Assembly: GCA_017303475.1 (NCBI GenBank)
Contig: JAFLBO010000031.1
Location: 1-64,000, forward strand
Reading direction: 5' to 3'
Length of the DNA: 64,000 bases
Source of the DNA: Chitinophagales bacterium
Lineage (GTDB): Bacteria > Bacteroidota > Bacteroidia > Chitinophagales > Saprospiraceae
A program made the position numbers and the translations under genes. Positions 51,146 through 60,489 of the stretch are shown here, in pieces (position 1 is the first letter of the stretch; every line of letters starts with the position of its first letter). A model generated the notes under the pieces. The model ran no database searches, was not told the origin of the DNA, and saw only the letters and a list, made by a program, of their open reading frames with translations.

Positions 51146-51213
51146 ACCGCAGAGTCGCGGAGACGCAGAGGAGTTTAATGTATCAGCACTCTGCGTCTCT
51201 GCGACTCTGCGGT
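51146..51213. repeat. Hairpin of CGCAGAG-type words between convergent genes
   Basis: A 25-bp inverted repeat with one mismatch (51146-51170 and 51189-51213), loop 18 nt. Each arm is made of near-repeats CGCAGAG, TCGCGGAGA and CGCAGAG. T and A runs outside the arms (51139-51144 and 51214-51221) extend the pairing rather than giving a T tail, so this is not a canonical terminator. Confidence 0.92.
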
Positions 51214-51233
51214 AAAAAAAACACCACACTCTA

Positions 51234-54200
51234 TTACCTGACTATAGTTACATCGCCTTTTCTGACTACATGCAGTATCCTCCCACAGATGGCTACATCT
51301 GCTTCGAGATACCACACCTGAACCCCAGGGTTATGATCCTTGGATCGGAACACTCCATTCCAGGCATCCGCCGTGTTTGATGTTTGGAAAAGCATATTAC
51401 CCCACCGGTCAAACACCGCAAAAGTGAATCCAATCAACCGAACTCCGGCAGAGAAATAAGGCTTAAACTGTGTGTTTTCTGAATCCCTTGCATTAGGCAT
51501 GAACACATTGGGTACATAAACAATATCAATATCTTCTGCCAGATCAGCCCAGCTTACCACGGCTTCACTGCGAACGGATTCACACATATTGCTAACTTCA
51601 ACCCAAACAGGTCCTGCTTCGGTGGCATCGCTGAAAGTTGTTACTGCGCCATTCCACCACAAATATTCCAGGCTGGTTCCAATACCACCTGCAATACTGG
51701 GCTGAAGTGTAACGCCAGCACTGTCGCAGGGCAAAATACCATTGGCCAGACTAACCTGCAGCGCAGGGATTTGTGGTATGTTCACAGACTGTTCCGCGAT
51801 ACAGCCATTGCCATCCTCCACAAATACAGTATAGACGCCTGAAGCCAGGTCTTCAAAAAGCGAATCCACCTGATAACTTACCTTATCCAGTGAATATCTG
51901 AAGGGACCCGGGCCTACACCCGGTGAATTTACCGTAATATTACCACTTGGCGCATTGGCACAGGATGCCGCAGATTGAGCGGAAAATGAAGTGGCCGGAA
52001 ACGATTTGACAAAGATCGTGACAGAACTGTCGCATTGCTCCTGATTCACAAAATGGAATTCTTTCGACTCCCCAATGGCAATTGACTCGCCTTGATAAGT
52101 ATAGGTTTCCCCCGGACAAACGGTCACTTCTAATACCTCTGAAGAAGCATTTTTTTGGAAAATCGTTACCGTTACCATAGAGTCGCAACCAGCAAAATTG
52201 GTTAACGTAAACGTTTGACTTACGCCAGCGCCCAGAGAAACTCCCTGATAAACGAATACTTCGCCCGGACAAACCCCGGCGGTAATACTATTGGTGGAGG
52301 TAGGCAGATCGCCCAGTACCTGAACACTCACCACCGAATCACAACCCGCAAAATTGGTCAGTGTGAACGACTGCGTAGCCCCAGCATTCAATACCACACC
52401 CTGGTAAACCACGCTGCCGTTCGGACAAGTGCGCAGGGTAATGCTGCTACTCGAAGTAGGCAAAGCTGTTACGCTTACTGTTACCACCGAATCACATCCC
52501 TGCCAGTTGGGGAACGTAAAACTCTGGGTGCTTCCAACAGCAATATTATTGCCTTGGTAAACAGCAGTGCCTCCCGGGCAAGCCTTCAAACTGACAGTGC
52601 CGCTTGAGGTTGACAGAGCTGTAACGCTAACAGTCACCACAGAGTCGCAGCCTTGCCAGTTAGGGAAAGTAAAACTCTGGATAGCGCCAACCGGTAAATT
52701 ACTCCCTTGGTAAACAGCTGTACCTCCTGGACATGCCTGCAAGGCAACGCTGCTGGCGGAGGTTGGCAGGGCTGTTACATTCACCGTAACCAGTGAATCG
52801 CATCCCAGCCAGTTGGTGAATGTAAAGGTTTGTGTTGCGCCAATGGCAAGCATATTGCCGTTATAATCGGCGCTTGTACCCGGGCAGGTTTGAAGCGTCA
52901 CATTGCTGGATGAAGTAGGGTAGGGGGCCACGCTGACCACCAGGGTAGAATCACATCCTTCTGGCGAGGTGAATTGAAAACTCTGGGATCCGCCAACAGA
53001 AATATTATTCCCGTTATAGGTAGCAAATCCGCCCGGACAAGCATACAGTTGCAGGGTTCCTAATGCCTGACAACCAAAATCCAACAGAAAATCAACCGTG
53101 CCACTGACATCGCAGCCAGAAAGGGTCAGTTGATCCTGACCAATAACTATATGCCAGTTGGGGGGTAAGGAAAACGGATCTACGTTAAAGGAATATTGCG
53201 TTGATAAAACATTGGTAAGGGTAAAATCGCCCTCAAAATCAGATTGCGAAACACCATACAACGCCCCGTTTTGGAATGATACAACGGTTATTCCGGGTAA
53301 TAAGGTGTCTGCCGGATCAATGAGTCCGTTACCATTCACATCAGACCAAACATTGCCGGTGATATTCCCAAAACCAGTGTACAAGGTCAGATCAAGAGGC
53401 GCACTTTCTGCTGAACATCCAAAAATATCGGTAAGCGCAGCCCAATACGTTCCACTCTGTTGTGCAACGAAATTGGGAGAATTGGCGCCCGGTATCGGAT
53501 TGCCATCCAAATACCACTGCCAGGTTGCAATATTGGGAATGTTTGGCAAACACAGGGTGTCCGGACTGCAGCGGGTATGGCAACCCGCCGGAATACTGGT
53601 TACCTGCGGACCAGGCAAAATAGTCACTACATTACTTTTTGCCTCACATCCAAATTCGTTAATTACCCTGATATAATAAGCGCCAGGATCTTCAGTTGTC
53701 AACGAAGTACCACTGGCTCCAGTGCTCCAAAAAAATTGCCAGTTGGCCGGCGTAGGTCCGGTATAGGTTAGCACATTTGGATCGCCGGCACAAAAAGTTG
53801 AGCTGGCGATAGAAAACCCTGAAGGCAATGGATTAACAGTAATCAAAAACGGATCTGAAACAGCAGTACAACCAGTGGCCTGATTGGTCACCGTTACAGA
53901 ATATAAATGGTTGCCTACCGGCAATAATGTGTTGCGGTCATCCGTGAAGAAAATGATGGAATTGCTGCCATTGCCACCTGACCACGAGTAGTTGGCGCTG
54001 CCGTTGGTATAGGCCTGCAAAGCCACATCCTCCCCAAAACAAAGGGTCACTTGTGGGAATTCGGTGCCTATGGCTTGTCCTAATTCATTGAACAACAGTG
54101 CTTTAACGACTGCGTCTGGCGCCGGACGGACATCAATATTAACCGCAGGTGGCACATACGTGCATCCGTTGGCATCCGTCAGGGTTACTTTGTAAGAACC

Positions 54201-57200
54201 TTCTACATTTACCGTAATAGCCTGAGTAGTGGAATGGCTGTCATCAGACCACTCGTATGACACCGCTCCTGCAGGCGCAGTAAGTGTAATGGAGCTGCCT
54301 TCACAAATGGGGCCAGGGTTGGCCGGACTGATATTGCCGCTAAGGGATGGAGGCATTACAGTAACACTTCTGGTGAACGTGGCTGTACAGCCATAGACAT
54401 TGTTGGAGGTAGCCGTAACGGTGTAGGTTCCAGTGGGATAATCGTGGTAAACGGTATTCCCGCTGGCCTCATTGGCCGCTCCGCTGGCCGGATCTCCAAA
54501 ATCCCAATCGATGGAAAGAATATCCGGGTTCGCACTGGCTAAAAACTCAAGGGCGTTGCCGGCGCATTTTGCCAAAGGATCAGCAAAGGTTGGTGGATCG
54601 GATTCTGGTATCTCAATGGAATGGGTTACACTGGAGGTACACCCACTGGTAGCTGTAATGGTAAGTGTTACGTCGTAAATCCCGGCTGGAGTATACACGT
54701 GCAACGGATCTTCCATTGCAGAATTGTTATTCGCGCCTGAGGCCGGGTCGCCAAAATCCCAGGCATATTGGGAAATACCGGCTTCCGGTAATAATTCACT
54801 CCTGTTTTCAAATTCACTGGAAAAACCAGGGCAGCCTGGTAATTGGTAAAACCTGGCAACTGCTTCAACGTCAATGGAATCCAGGGCAGTACAGAAAGTG
54901 CCATCCGATAATTGCACCCGAACGGCTACAATATATTTGCCGGCATTTGAGTAAATAAAGCTGGGTTGTTCCTCTGTGGAAGTACCCAATACAGCACCGC
55001 CGGAAATCCCGGTAGTCCACTCAGCGGTACCAGGTACATACATTCCGGAATAATCATTTAATACAATCACAAACGAATCGCAGCGCGGCGTAGGGTCTGG
55101 CACGCACTGTACAACGCCTGAAGGGCAAAGCGGCCCGCTACCAAGCGTACAGGAGCCACCTCCTCCATTTGGATCACAATATTCAAACAGCAATATTGGG
55201 CCGGCCGTAGAAGTACATCCGTTGGAATTGGTAGCCTGTACAGTATAATTTCCATATTGATTGGAAAAATACACACTGCCGCTTGCGCCACCTATGGGGT
55301 TGTTGTCCCTAAACCACTGATAGGTATAATTGCCGTCAGTGTTGGTCAGAGCAGTCAATGATACCGTATAACTGTTATTGCAAAAACCGGTCGGGTCAGA
55401 AGTAGTCAAAGAAACATCAGGCACATCCCAGGTGTCGATCAAGAATTCCTTCGTCCCTGCACAACCGTTTACATCAATTACCTCTACCGAATAAATACCA
55501 GGCCCAAGGTCTACAGTAGCATTATTGCCAGCTACAGAACCGTTTTCATTTTTCCACACATACGTCACATACCCTGTAGCGGTTTGAATGGTGGCGGTAT
55601 TGCCCGGACACAATCCAACCGGGTGTTGTACCACTGGATCAGGAAGTGAATTCACCGTAACCGGGAATTGTGCATTCAGGCCGCATACCTGTACATTCAC
55701 CAGATGGTTCCCGGGGAGCGTCCAGAAAATTTCCGAATTATTTGTGCCTTGCCCATTGGCCACCGACCCTGCCTGTGTGGGGTTTGTACTCCATATAATG
55801 TCTACATTTTGAAGATTCGGGATATTGTAAGCGCCTTTCTCATCCTCACATACTTGTGGGGTGCCACTAATAATGGGTAAACTGATAGCTTGCATTACCA
55901 AACCAATGGTATCCGACAAACACCCCAATCCATCTGAGCTCACATGTGTGGCGGTTAACCAATAGGGGCCATTTGCTGCCCATTGGAGCACTAATGGATT
56001 GCCCACTTGCGTAGTAGTTGGCCCGGCGCCGTTTTGAATGGTCCAGCGAACATTGGCGCCGGCAGGGAGCCCCGTTGCCTCATATGCGTAGGCAGTGCCC
56101 GGGCAAATATTGGTTTCGCCGTCAATGCCTGTTGGCTTTACAGGTTGAGCCGGAACCAATATTACCCAATTGGCCTCTTCAGAACATGTTGCGTTTTGGT
56201 CGGCTGGATAGGCAAACAACCTGTAGGTGCCCGGGCCGTTTAAAAAAGGCACATTCGGTGAAATGGTAGCTACCGGCGAGGTCCAGGCAATGCTTCCGCC
56301 CGGCCCGTAAAGTGTCCAGTTGCATGCTAAACCGGCATTATTAAAGTTAAGTTTAGCGCTATAACTGGCATTACTGTTTTCACAGGCTTCCAGTGGACCT
56401 TCAATACGGAAGGCTGAAAGAATTCTTACATGAATCAAATCAGATCCACCGCACCCCAGATAACAATTATTGTATTGTACATACAGCGTATGATCTGCGG
56501 CCGGTGCGGGATTAGGAAAACTGCTCCATTCCACAGTAACCCGGTTAGTACCCTGCCCATCTATAATGGTGCCGCCCGTTGGCAGCGTCCACACAAATCC
56601 GGTGCCGCCATAAGGTTCAATAGTGTATACTTCTGTGGCGCCTGGACACACCCGCTCTTCTCCTTCAATTTGGGCATTTCCGGCAATTACAGGTACCTCT
56701 ATCACACCGGCTACCGGGCAGGCAGCGCCTGAACAAGGCATTCCACCCAGGGTAATGGTTCCGCTTGGTCCATTATTCCACTGGATGGTAATAGAATCTG
56801 CCAGGCCTGTGCCGCCATTCAACACTGTTCCTTCAGCACTTACGGCCCAGTTGAACGGTGCACAAACATTGCTGGCAGTGTAGGTAACAGTGGCGCCGGT
56901 GCAAACAGTCGACACACAAGCCAAAGATGGCGCCTGGGCATTCAATACTTCTATCGTAAGGGTTGTCGTATCTGAACACAAGCAGCTGCTGTATGCCACT
57001 AGTCTGACGGTGTGTGTGCCCGGAGTTAAATAGGTATGATCCGGGTTCTCAGCAGCAGTCGTGGTTTGATCATCGCTGAACAACCATTCAAAATAATCTG
57101 CATCGCCAGTACTTTGGTTAGTAAAATGCACCGTTTGCCCTAAGCAGACTTGTACAGGGCCTCCGGCAATGGCTGCAGCAGGATTGGTGCTAAAGTCAGC

Positions 57201-57860
57201 TTTGGGTTCATCAATAATCGTTACACACAAGGCATCCTCACCGTTACACCCTGAGGCGCCATCCATAAATACGCTCACACTGCCCAAACCGGGAGTGCTC
57301 CAGGTCACCGTGACACTTGATTCAGCATGGTTGCCATTATTGTTATTGGAAACTGACCAACTGCTCGCGCCCGAGACTGCCCAGGAAAATACAGGTCCAT
57401 TGGTGCCTCCACTACCACCAATGTTGGGAAAGCTGACACTGTATGTAATGGTTGTACCTGGGCAGGCTTTTTCACAATCATTGAAAATGCCGCTGCTGTC
57501 AAAATTACAGGGCGCCGGATTACTGGAAATAATTTGCAGTGGGTCAAAATTGATATTTTGCACCTGAAAACACTTCACTGCGGTACTTCCCATAGCATTA
57601 CCGTTGGTAACGGTTACGCAATAGGTGCCCGGACAGAGGTTAAAAAGATCCTGTGTTGTATTCCCGTTACTCCATAAATAGAAGAAGAATCCGGGCGGTT
57701 GCGACGGCGAACTGCTTGAAACGGAAATGTCAATAAATCCATCACAGCCACAGGTCGGCCCAACAATGCCGTCGATGATGATGGTATCCTGATTTTGACC
57801 GAAAAGATTAAAACTGAACAAAAAAGCAAGGAGGAAGGCAGGTAAAAATCGGCTTTGCAT
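51234..57860 (-). CDS. Giant gliding-type surface protein with PKD domains and seven tandem 51-residue repeats
   Basis: A 2208-residue T9SS-exported protein. Order: signal peptide (FLLAFLFSFNLFGQ); an SprB-like opening (GPTCGCDGFIDISV); PKD and Ig-like modules (for example VHFTNQSTGDADYFEWLFSD) through about residue 1500; an SdrD B-like domain (NVWSDVNGNGLIDPADTLLP); seven tandem repeats of about 51 residues (DNA about 52000-53060) built on CPGGTAVYQG, then a QSFTF.N..GCDSVVTVSV core; an SprB repeat; and a gliding-motility-associated type B sorting domain (VPNVFMPN to GDVTIVR). It is likely anchored at the cell surface. ATG 57860 begins the signal peptide; an ATG 39 bases upstream is an alternative. 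Confidence 0.93.
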   Translation of the reverse strand: MQSRFLPAFLLAFLFSFNLFGQNQDTIIIDGIVGPTCGCDGFIDISVSSSSPSQPPGFFFYLWSNGNTTQDLFNLCPGTYCVTVTNGNAMGSTAVKCFQVQNINFDPLQIISSNPAPCNFDSSGIFNDCEKACPGTTITYSVSFPNIGGSGGTNGPVFSWAVSGASSWSVSNNNNGNHAESSVTVTWSTPGLGSVSVFMDGASGCNGEDALCVTIIDEPKADFSTNPAAAIAGGPVQVCLGQTVHFTNQSTGDADYFEWLFSDDQTTTAAENPDHTYLTPGTHTVRLVAYSSCLCSDTTTLTIEVLNAQAPSLACVSTVCTGATVTYTASNVCAPFNWAVSAEGTVLNGGTGLADSITIQWNNGPSGTITLGGMPCSGAACPVAGVIEVPVIAGNAQIEGEERVCPGATEVYTIEPYGGTGFVWTLPTGGTIIDGQGTNRVTVEWSSFPNPAPAADHTLYVQYNNCYLGCGGSDLIHVRILSAFRIEGPLEACENSNASYSAKLNFNNAGLACNWTLYGPGGSIAWTSPVATISPNVPFLNGPGTYRLFAYPADQNATCSEEANWVILVPAQPVKPTGIDGETNICPGTAYAYEATGLPAGANVRWTIQNGAGPTTTQVGNPLVLQWAANGPYWLTATHVSSDGLGCLSDTIGLVMQAISLPIISGTPQVCEDEKGAYNIPNLQNVDIIWSTNPTQAGSVANGQGTNNSEIFWTLPGNHLVNVQVCGLNAQFPVTVNSLPDPVVQHPVGLCPGNTATIQTATGYVTYVWKNENGSVAGNNATVDLGPGIYSVEVIDVNGCAGTKEFLIDTWDVPDVSLTTSDPTGFCNNSYTVSLTALTNTDGNYTYQWFRDNNPIGGASGSVYFSNQYGNYTVQATNSNGCTSTAGPILLFEYCDPNGGGGSCTLGSGPLCPSGVVQCVPDPTPRCDSFVIVLNDYSGMYVPGTAEWTTGISGGAVLGTSTEEQPSFIYSNAGKYIVAVRVQLSDGTFCTALDSIDVEAVARFYQLPGCPGFSSEFENRSELLPEAGISQYAWDFGDPASGANNNSAMEDPLHVYTPAGIYDVTLTITATSGCTSSVTHSIEIPESDPPTFADPLAKCAGNALEFLASANPDILSIDWDFGDPASGAANEASGNTVYHDYPTGTYTVTATSNNVYGCTATFTRSVTVMPPSLSGNISPANPGPICEGSSITLTAPAGAVSYEWSDDSHSTTQAITVNVEGSYKVTLTDANGCTYVPPAVNIDVRPAPDAVVKALLFNELGQAIGTEFPQVTLCFGEDVALQAYTNGSANYSWSGGNGSNSIIFFTDDRNTLLPVGNHLYSVTVTNQATGCTAVSDPFLITVNPLPSGFSIASSTFCAGDPNVLTYTGPTPANWQFFWSTGASGTSLTTEDPGAYYIRVINEFGCEAKSNVVTILPGPQVTSIPAGCHTRCSPDTLCLPNIPNIATWQWYLDGNPIPGANSPNFVAQQSGTYWAALTDIFGCSAESAPLDLTLYTGFGNITGNVWSDVNGNGLIDPADTLLPGITVVSFQNGALYGVSQSDFEGDFTLTNVLSTQYSFNVDPFSLPPNWHIVIGQDQLTLSGCDVSGTVDFLLDFGCQALGTLQLYACPGGFATYNGNNISVGGSQSFQFTSPEGCDSTLVVSVAPYPTSSSNVTLQTCPGTSADYNGNMLAIGATQTFTFTNWLGCDSLVTVNVTALPTSASSVALQACPGGTAVYQGSNLPVGAIQSFTFPNWQGCDSVVTVSVTALSTSSGTVSLKACPGGTAVYQGNNIAVGSTQSFTFPNWQGCDSVVTVSVTALPTSSSSITLRTCPNGSVVYQGVVLNAGATQSFTLTNFAGCDSVVSVQVLGDLPTSTNSITAGVCPGEVFVYQGVSLGAGVSQTFTLTNFAGCDSMVTVTIFQKNASSEVLEVTVCPGETYTYQGESIAIGESKEFHFVNQEQCDSSVTIFVKSFPATSFSAQSAASCANAPSGNITVNSPGVGPGPFRYSLDKVSYQVDSLFEDLASGVYTVFVEDGNGCIAEQSVNIPQIPALQVSLANGILPCDSAGVTLQPSIAGGIGTSLEYLWWNGAVTTFSDATEAGPVWVEVSNMCESVRSEAVVSWADLAEDIDIVYVPNVFMPNARDSENTQFKPYFSAGVRLIGFTFAVFDRWGNMLFQTSNTADAWNGVFRSKDHNPGVQVWYLEADVAICGRILHVVRKGDVTIVR
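52000..53060 (-). repeat. Seven tandem ~153-bp coding repeats
   Basis: In-frame repeats inside the giant gene, each about 51 codons, with fixed Cys-Pro-Gly and Gly-Cys-Asp positions. Repeats 3 and 4 are almost identical in protein sequence, suggesting recent duplication or conversion; the outer ones have diverged. Confidence 0.9.
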
Positions 57861-58047
57861 ATTACAGGCGTTTGTAAAGGGATGAGCAAGGGTTTTCAAT
57901 TGCTTACGCGCCGAAGATACGTTACCTTAGGTTTCACGCTGCTTTTGAGCGTTTGGAAAATCATTTCATGCCAAAATCTGTCAATCCCAAACTTGCACCT
58001 ACCCATTCTGCGCTATAAAACCCTATTTAAACACCTGAACGCCTGAC

Positions 58048-58596
58048 CTAATCAATTCCTAATTCCTTTATTTTACCCGGAACACCTGAAAAATATTGCC
58101 AGATGAATGCCATATCCCTGGCTTCATCCTCCGTTGGGTAGAAAAGCTTCGGGTCAAAAAATACTTCTCTTGCTTCAAAATTAAATTTGCAAAGGCAGAT
58201 TGGCACACCTGCCAACCTCGCAATATGATAAAAGCCGGATTTGAACTTATCTACTTTCTTGCGCGTGCCCTCAGGTGCAATAACCAGATGAATCCTGGGC
58301 TCCCGTTTAAATGCTTCCACGGTAGCATAAACCAAATTGTGATTGGTAGAACGATTGACGGGTATACCTCCAAGCCACCTGAAAAACCAGCCAAAAGGGG
58401 TCTTGAACAGGGTGTGTTTACCCATATAGTTGGCCTTGAACCTCCCGGCACTGTTTACCAGTACGCCCAAAGGAAAATCCCAGGCTGATGTGTGCGGAGC
58501 CACAGCAATTACTACATGTGAGAGCTCCCGCGGGTAATGTCCGGTTATCTTCCAGCCAAATGCCCAAAGAATAAACCTGCTGAATAAGCTAAACAT
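58048..58596 (-). CDS. 1-acyl-sn-glycerol-3-phosphate acyltransferase-like protein
   Basis: A 182-residue lysophospholipid acyltransferase (PlsC family). The HX4D catalytic motif is His35-Asp40 (PHTSAWD), and the second block is APEGTRKKVDKFKSGFYHIA. It is shorter than PlsC and may act on another lysolipid. ATG at 58596. It ends 148 bases from the giant gene start, and rlmD lies 33 bases upstream on the same strand, so the two may share a transcript. Confidence 0.9.
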   Translation of the reverse strand: MFSLFSRFILWAFGWKITGHYPRELSHVVIAVAPHTSAWDFPLGVLVNSAGRFKANYMGKHTLFKTPFGWFFRWLGGIPVNRSTNHNLVYATVEAFKREPRIHLVIAPEGTRKKVDKFKSGFYHIARLAGVPICLCKFNFEAREVFFDPKLFYPTEDEARDMAFIWQYFSGVPGKIKELGID

Positions 58597-58629
58597 GATG
58601 TAAATGGTTTTATATGTGCAATTAACCTC

Positions 58630-60033
58630 CTATCGCAATTCCAGCAACGCCACATTTTCAATATGGTGAGTATGTGGAAACATATCCACCGGACGTACTT
58701 TGAGCACGGAATATTTGCCAGACAACCATTGTAAATCCCTGGCCTGCGTGGCCGGATTACAACTCACATAAACGATTCTGGGCGCCTCCAGATCCAGCAG
58801 AAACTGAACAGCCTTCTCGTGCATGCCTGCGCGTGGAGGATCGGTTATCAGTACATCTGGTTTGCCATGCTCTGCTACAAACTCTGCCGAAAGTACATTT
58901 TTTACGTCTCCGGCATAAAAACGTGCGTTTTGAATATTGTTCATTCGCATATTTTCCAGCGCATCCTCAATCGCCTCTGGAATTTCCTCAATACCCACTA
59001 CAGATTTGCAATGCCTGGCAAGATACAAGGCAATGCTGCCTGTGCCAGTGTACAAATCATATACGTTTTCCTTTCCGCTCAATCCGGCAAACTCAGCCGC
59101 AACATCATAAAGCCGTTTCCCTTGCAAGGAGTTGGTTTGAAAAAATGACTTCGGACCAATTTTAAACTGAAGATCCCCCAGACGTTCTACCGCAAACCCT
59201 TTTCCATAATACGTGTGCATGTCCAAATCGAACATGCTGTCATTCAATTTCGTATTAATACAATACACCAAAGTAGTTATCTCCGGTATTGAAGCCAGAA
59301 TTGCATCCAGGTATCGCTTTAGCTTCTCAGGCTGATCTTTGGCCACACTTACCAGCAACATACACTCGCCGGTAGTAGTAAGCCGGACCATCAGGTTCCG
59401 AAGATAACCGGTATGTTTTCGTAAATCATAAAAAGTCAGGTCCTGAGCATGCGCAATTTCCCGGCAGGTATTCCGGATATGGTTGGATGGCTCTGCCTGA
59501 AGCCAACATTTTTCTATATCAATAACCTTATCAAAAAATCCTGCCTTGTGAAAACCTAACCCGGATAAATCAGCATCCTCAGGCAAAGTTTCAGCTTCAC
59601 CGTCTAGTATCCAACGTCGGTTAGAGAAGCCAAATTCCAGTTTGTTGCGGTAAAAAGTGGTTTCAGGAGCACCTAAGATAGGCAAAAACTCGCCAATTTC
59701 AACTTTGCCAATACGAATCAACGCGTCCTCTACCACCTGTTGTTTGTGACGCAATTGCGCCTCATATGCCAGATTTTGCCACTTGCAGCCTCCGCAAATG
59801 CTAAAATGCTGGCAAAATGCTTCAACCCGATCCGGAGAAGGCGTAACCAGGCGGTCAATCCTGCCTTCCGCAAATCCGCCCTTCTTTTTTTGGATAAATA
59901 CATCCACCACATCTCCCGGAACAGCCCCGTCCACAAAAACGGTCATGCCTTCCGCGCTGCGACCAACACCCTTGCCCCTGTCCGCTATGCCATGGATAGG
60001 TACTTCGGGAACTACATAATGCTTTCTTGCCAT
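58630..60033 (-). CDS. rlmD: 23S rRNA (uracil-1939-C5)-methyltransferase RlmD-type
   Basis: A 467-residue TrmA/RumA-family enzyme: N-terminal TRAM domain (about 5-62), an iron-sulfur cluster site Cys74, Cys80, Cys83 (CQHFSICGGC) with a later Cys (EKCWL), a central domain, and a SAM-binding methyltransferase domain with YDLYTGTGSIALYLA, ITDPPRAG and the nucleophile in VSCNPATQARDL. RlmD versus RlmCD substrate is not certain in Bacteroidota. ATG at 60033 was chosen as MARKHYVVPEV. Confidence 0.93.
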   Translation of the reverse strand: MARKHYVVPEVPIHGIADRGKGVGRSAEGMTVFVDGAVPGDVVDVFIQKKKGGFAEGRIDRLVTPSPDRVEAFCQHFSICGGCKWQNLAYEAQLRHKQQVVEDALIRIGKVEIGEFLPILGAPETTFYRNKLEFGFSNRRWILDGEAETLPEDADLSGLGFHKAGFFDKVIDIEKCWLQAEPSNHIRNTCREIAHAQDLTFYDLRKHTGYLRNLMVRLTTTGECMLLVSVAKDQPEKLKRYLDAILASIPEITTLVYCINTKLNDSMFDLDMHTYYGKGFAVERLGDLQFKIGPKSFFQTNSLQGKRLYDVAAEFAGLSGKENVYDLYTGTGSIALYLARHCKSVVGIEEIPEAIEDALENMRMNNIQNARFYAGDVKNVLSAEFVAEHGKPDVLITDPPRAGMHEKAVQFLLDLEAPRIVYVSCNPATQARDLQWLSGKYSVLKVRPVDMFPHTHHIENVALLELR

Positions 60034-60082
60034 AAGAATGAAAAATCCAATAGAACCAGTGATTGCAAACCGCAATAGCCTG

Positions 60083-60090
60083 CAAAAGTA
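60083..60090 (-). promoter_or_regulatory. Candidate -7 element of rlmD
   Basis: TACTTTTG on the minus strand, 50 bases before the ATG. No clear -33 TTTG is seen. Confidence 0.4.
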
Positions 60091-60166
60091 GGTAAGGCTT
60101 CAGGAAATTCTGTTTTGCCCGTCGAATTCCTGCCAAGATCTCAAAAATTTTTCCAAACCTTCGCGC

Positions 60167-60478
60167 ATGGATTTGACAGTACAAGAACTCCGCAACAAGA
60201 TTGAAGCCGGCGACTCCTTCGTCTTCATCGATGTCCGTGAACCATGGGAATTCGAAGAATTCAACCTCGGTGCACGTTTGATTCCTCTCAACACATTGGT
60301 TACCAGTATGGGCGACCTGGATGAACACAAAGATGATTTGATTGTTGTTCATTGCCGATCTGGCTCGCGTTCCGCTATGGCTCAGGGACTTCTCCTGGCC
60401 AATGGCTTCAAAAACGTCCTGAATCTCAAAGGAGGCGTTATGGCCTGGCAGGACGCTTTTGGCAACGCCAAGCCCTGA
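60167..60478 (+). CDS. Single-domain rhodanese-like sulfurtransferase
   Basis: A 103-residue rhodanese-homology domain. The active-site loop is intact with Cys63 (VHCRSGSRS), and IDVREPWEFEEFNLG is the family's N-terminal signature. It would carry persulfide sulfur in the cytoplasm. The paaD-type gene starts 12 bases downstream, so the two are likely co-transcribed; a sulfur-delivery link to iron-sulfur assembly is plausible but inferred. Confidence 0.95.
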   Translation: MDLTVQELRNKIEAGDSFVFIDVREPWEFEEFNLGARLIPLNTLVTSMGDLDEHKDDLIVVHCRSGSRSAMAQGLLLANGFKNVLNLKGGVMAWQDAFGNAKP

Positions 60479-60489
60479 TCCCAACCTGT

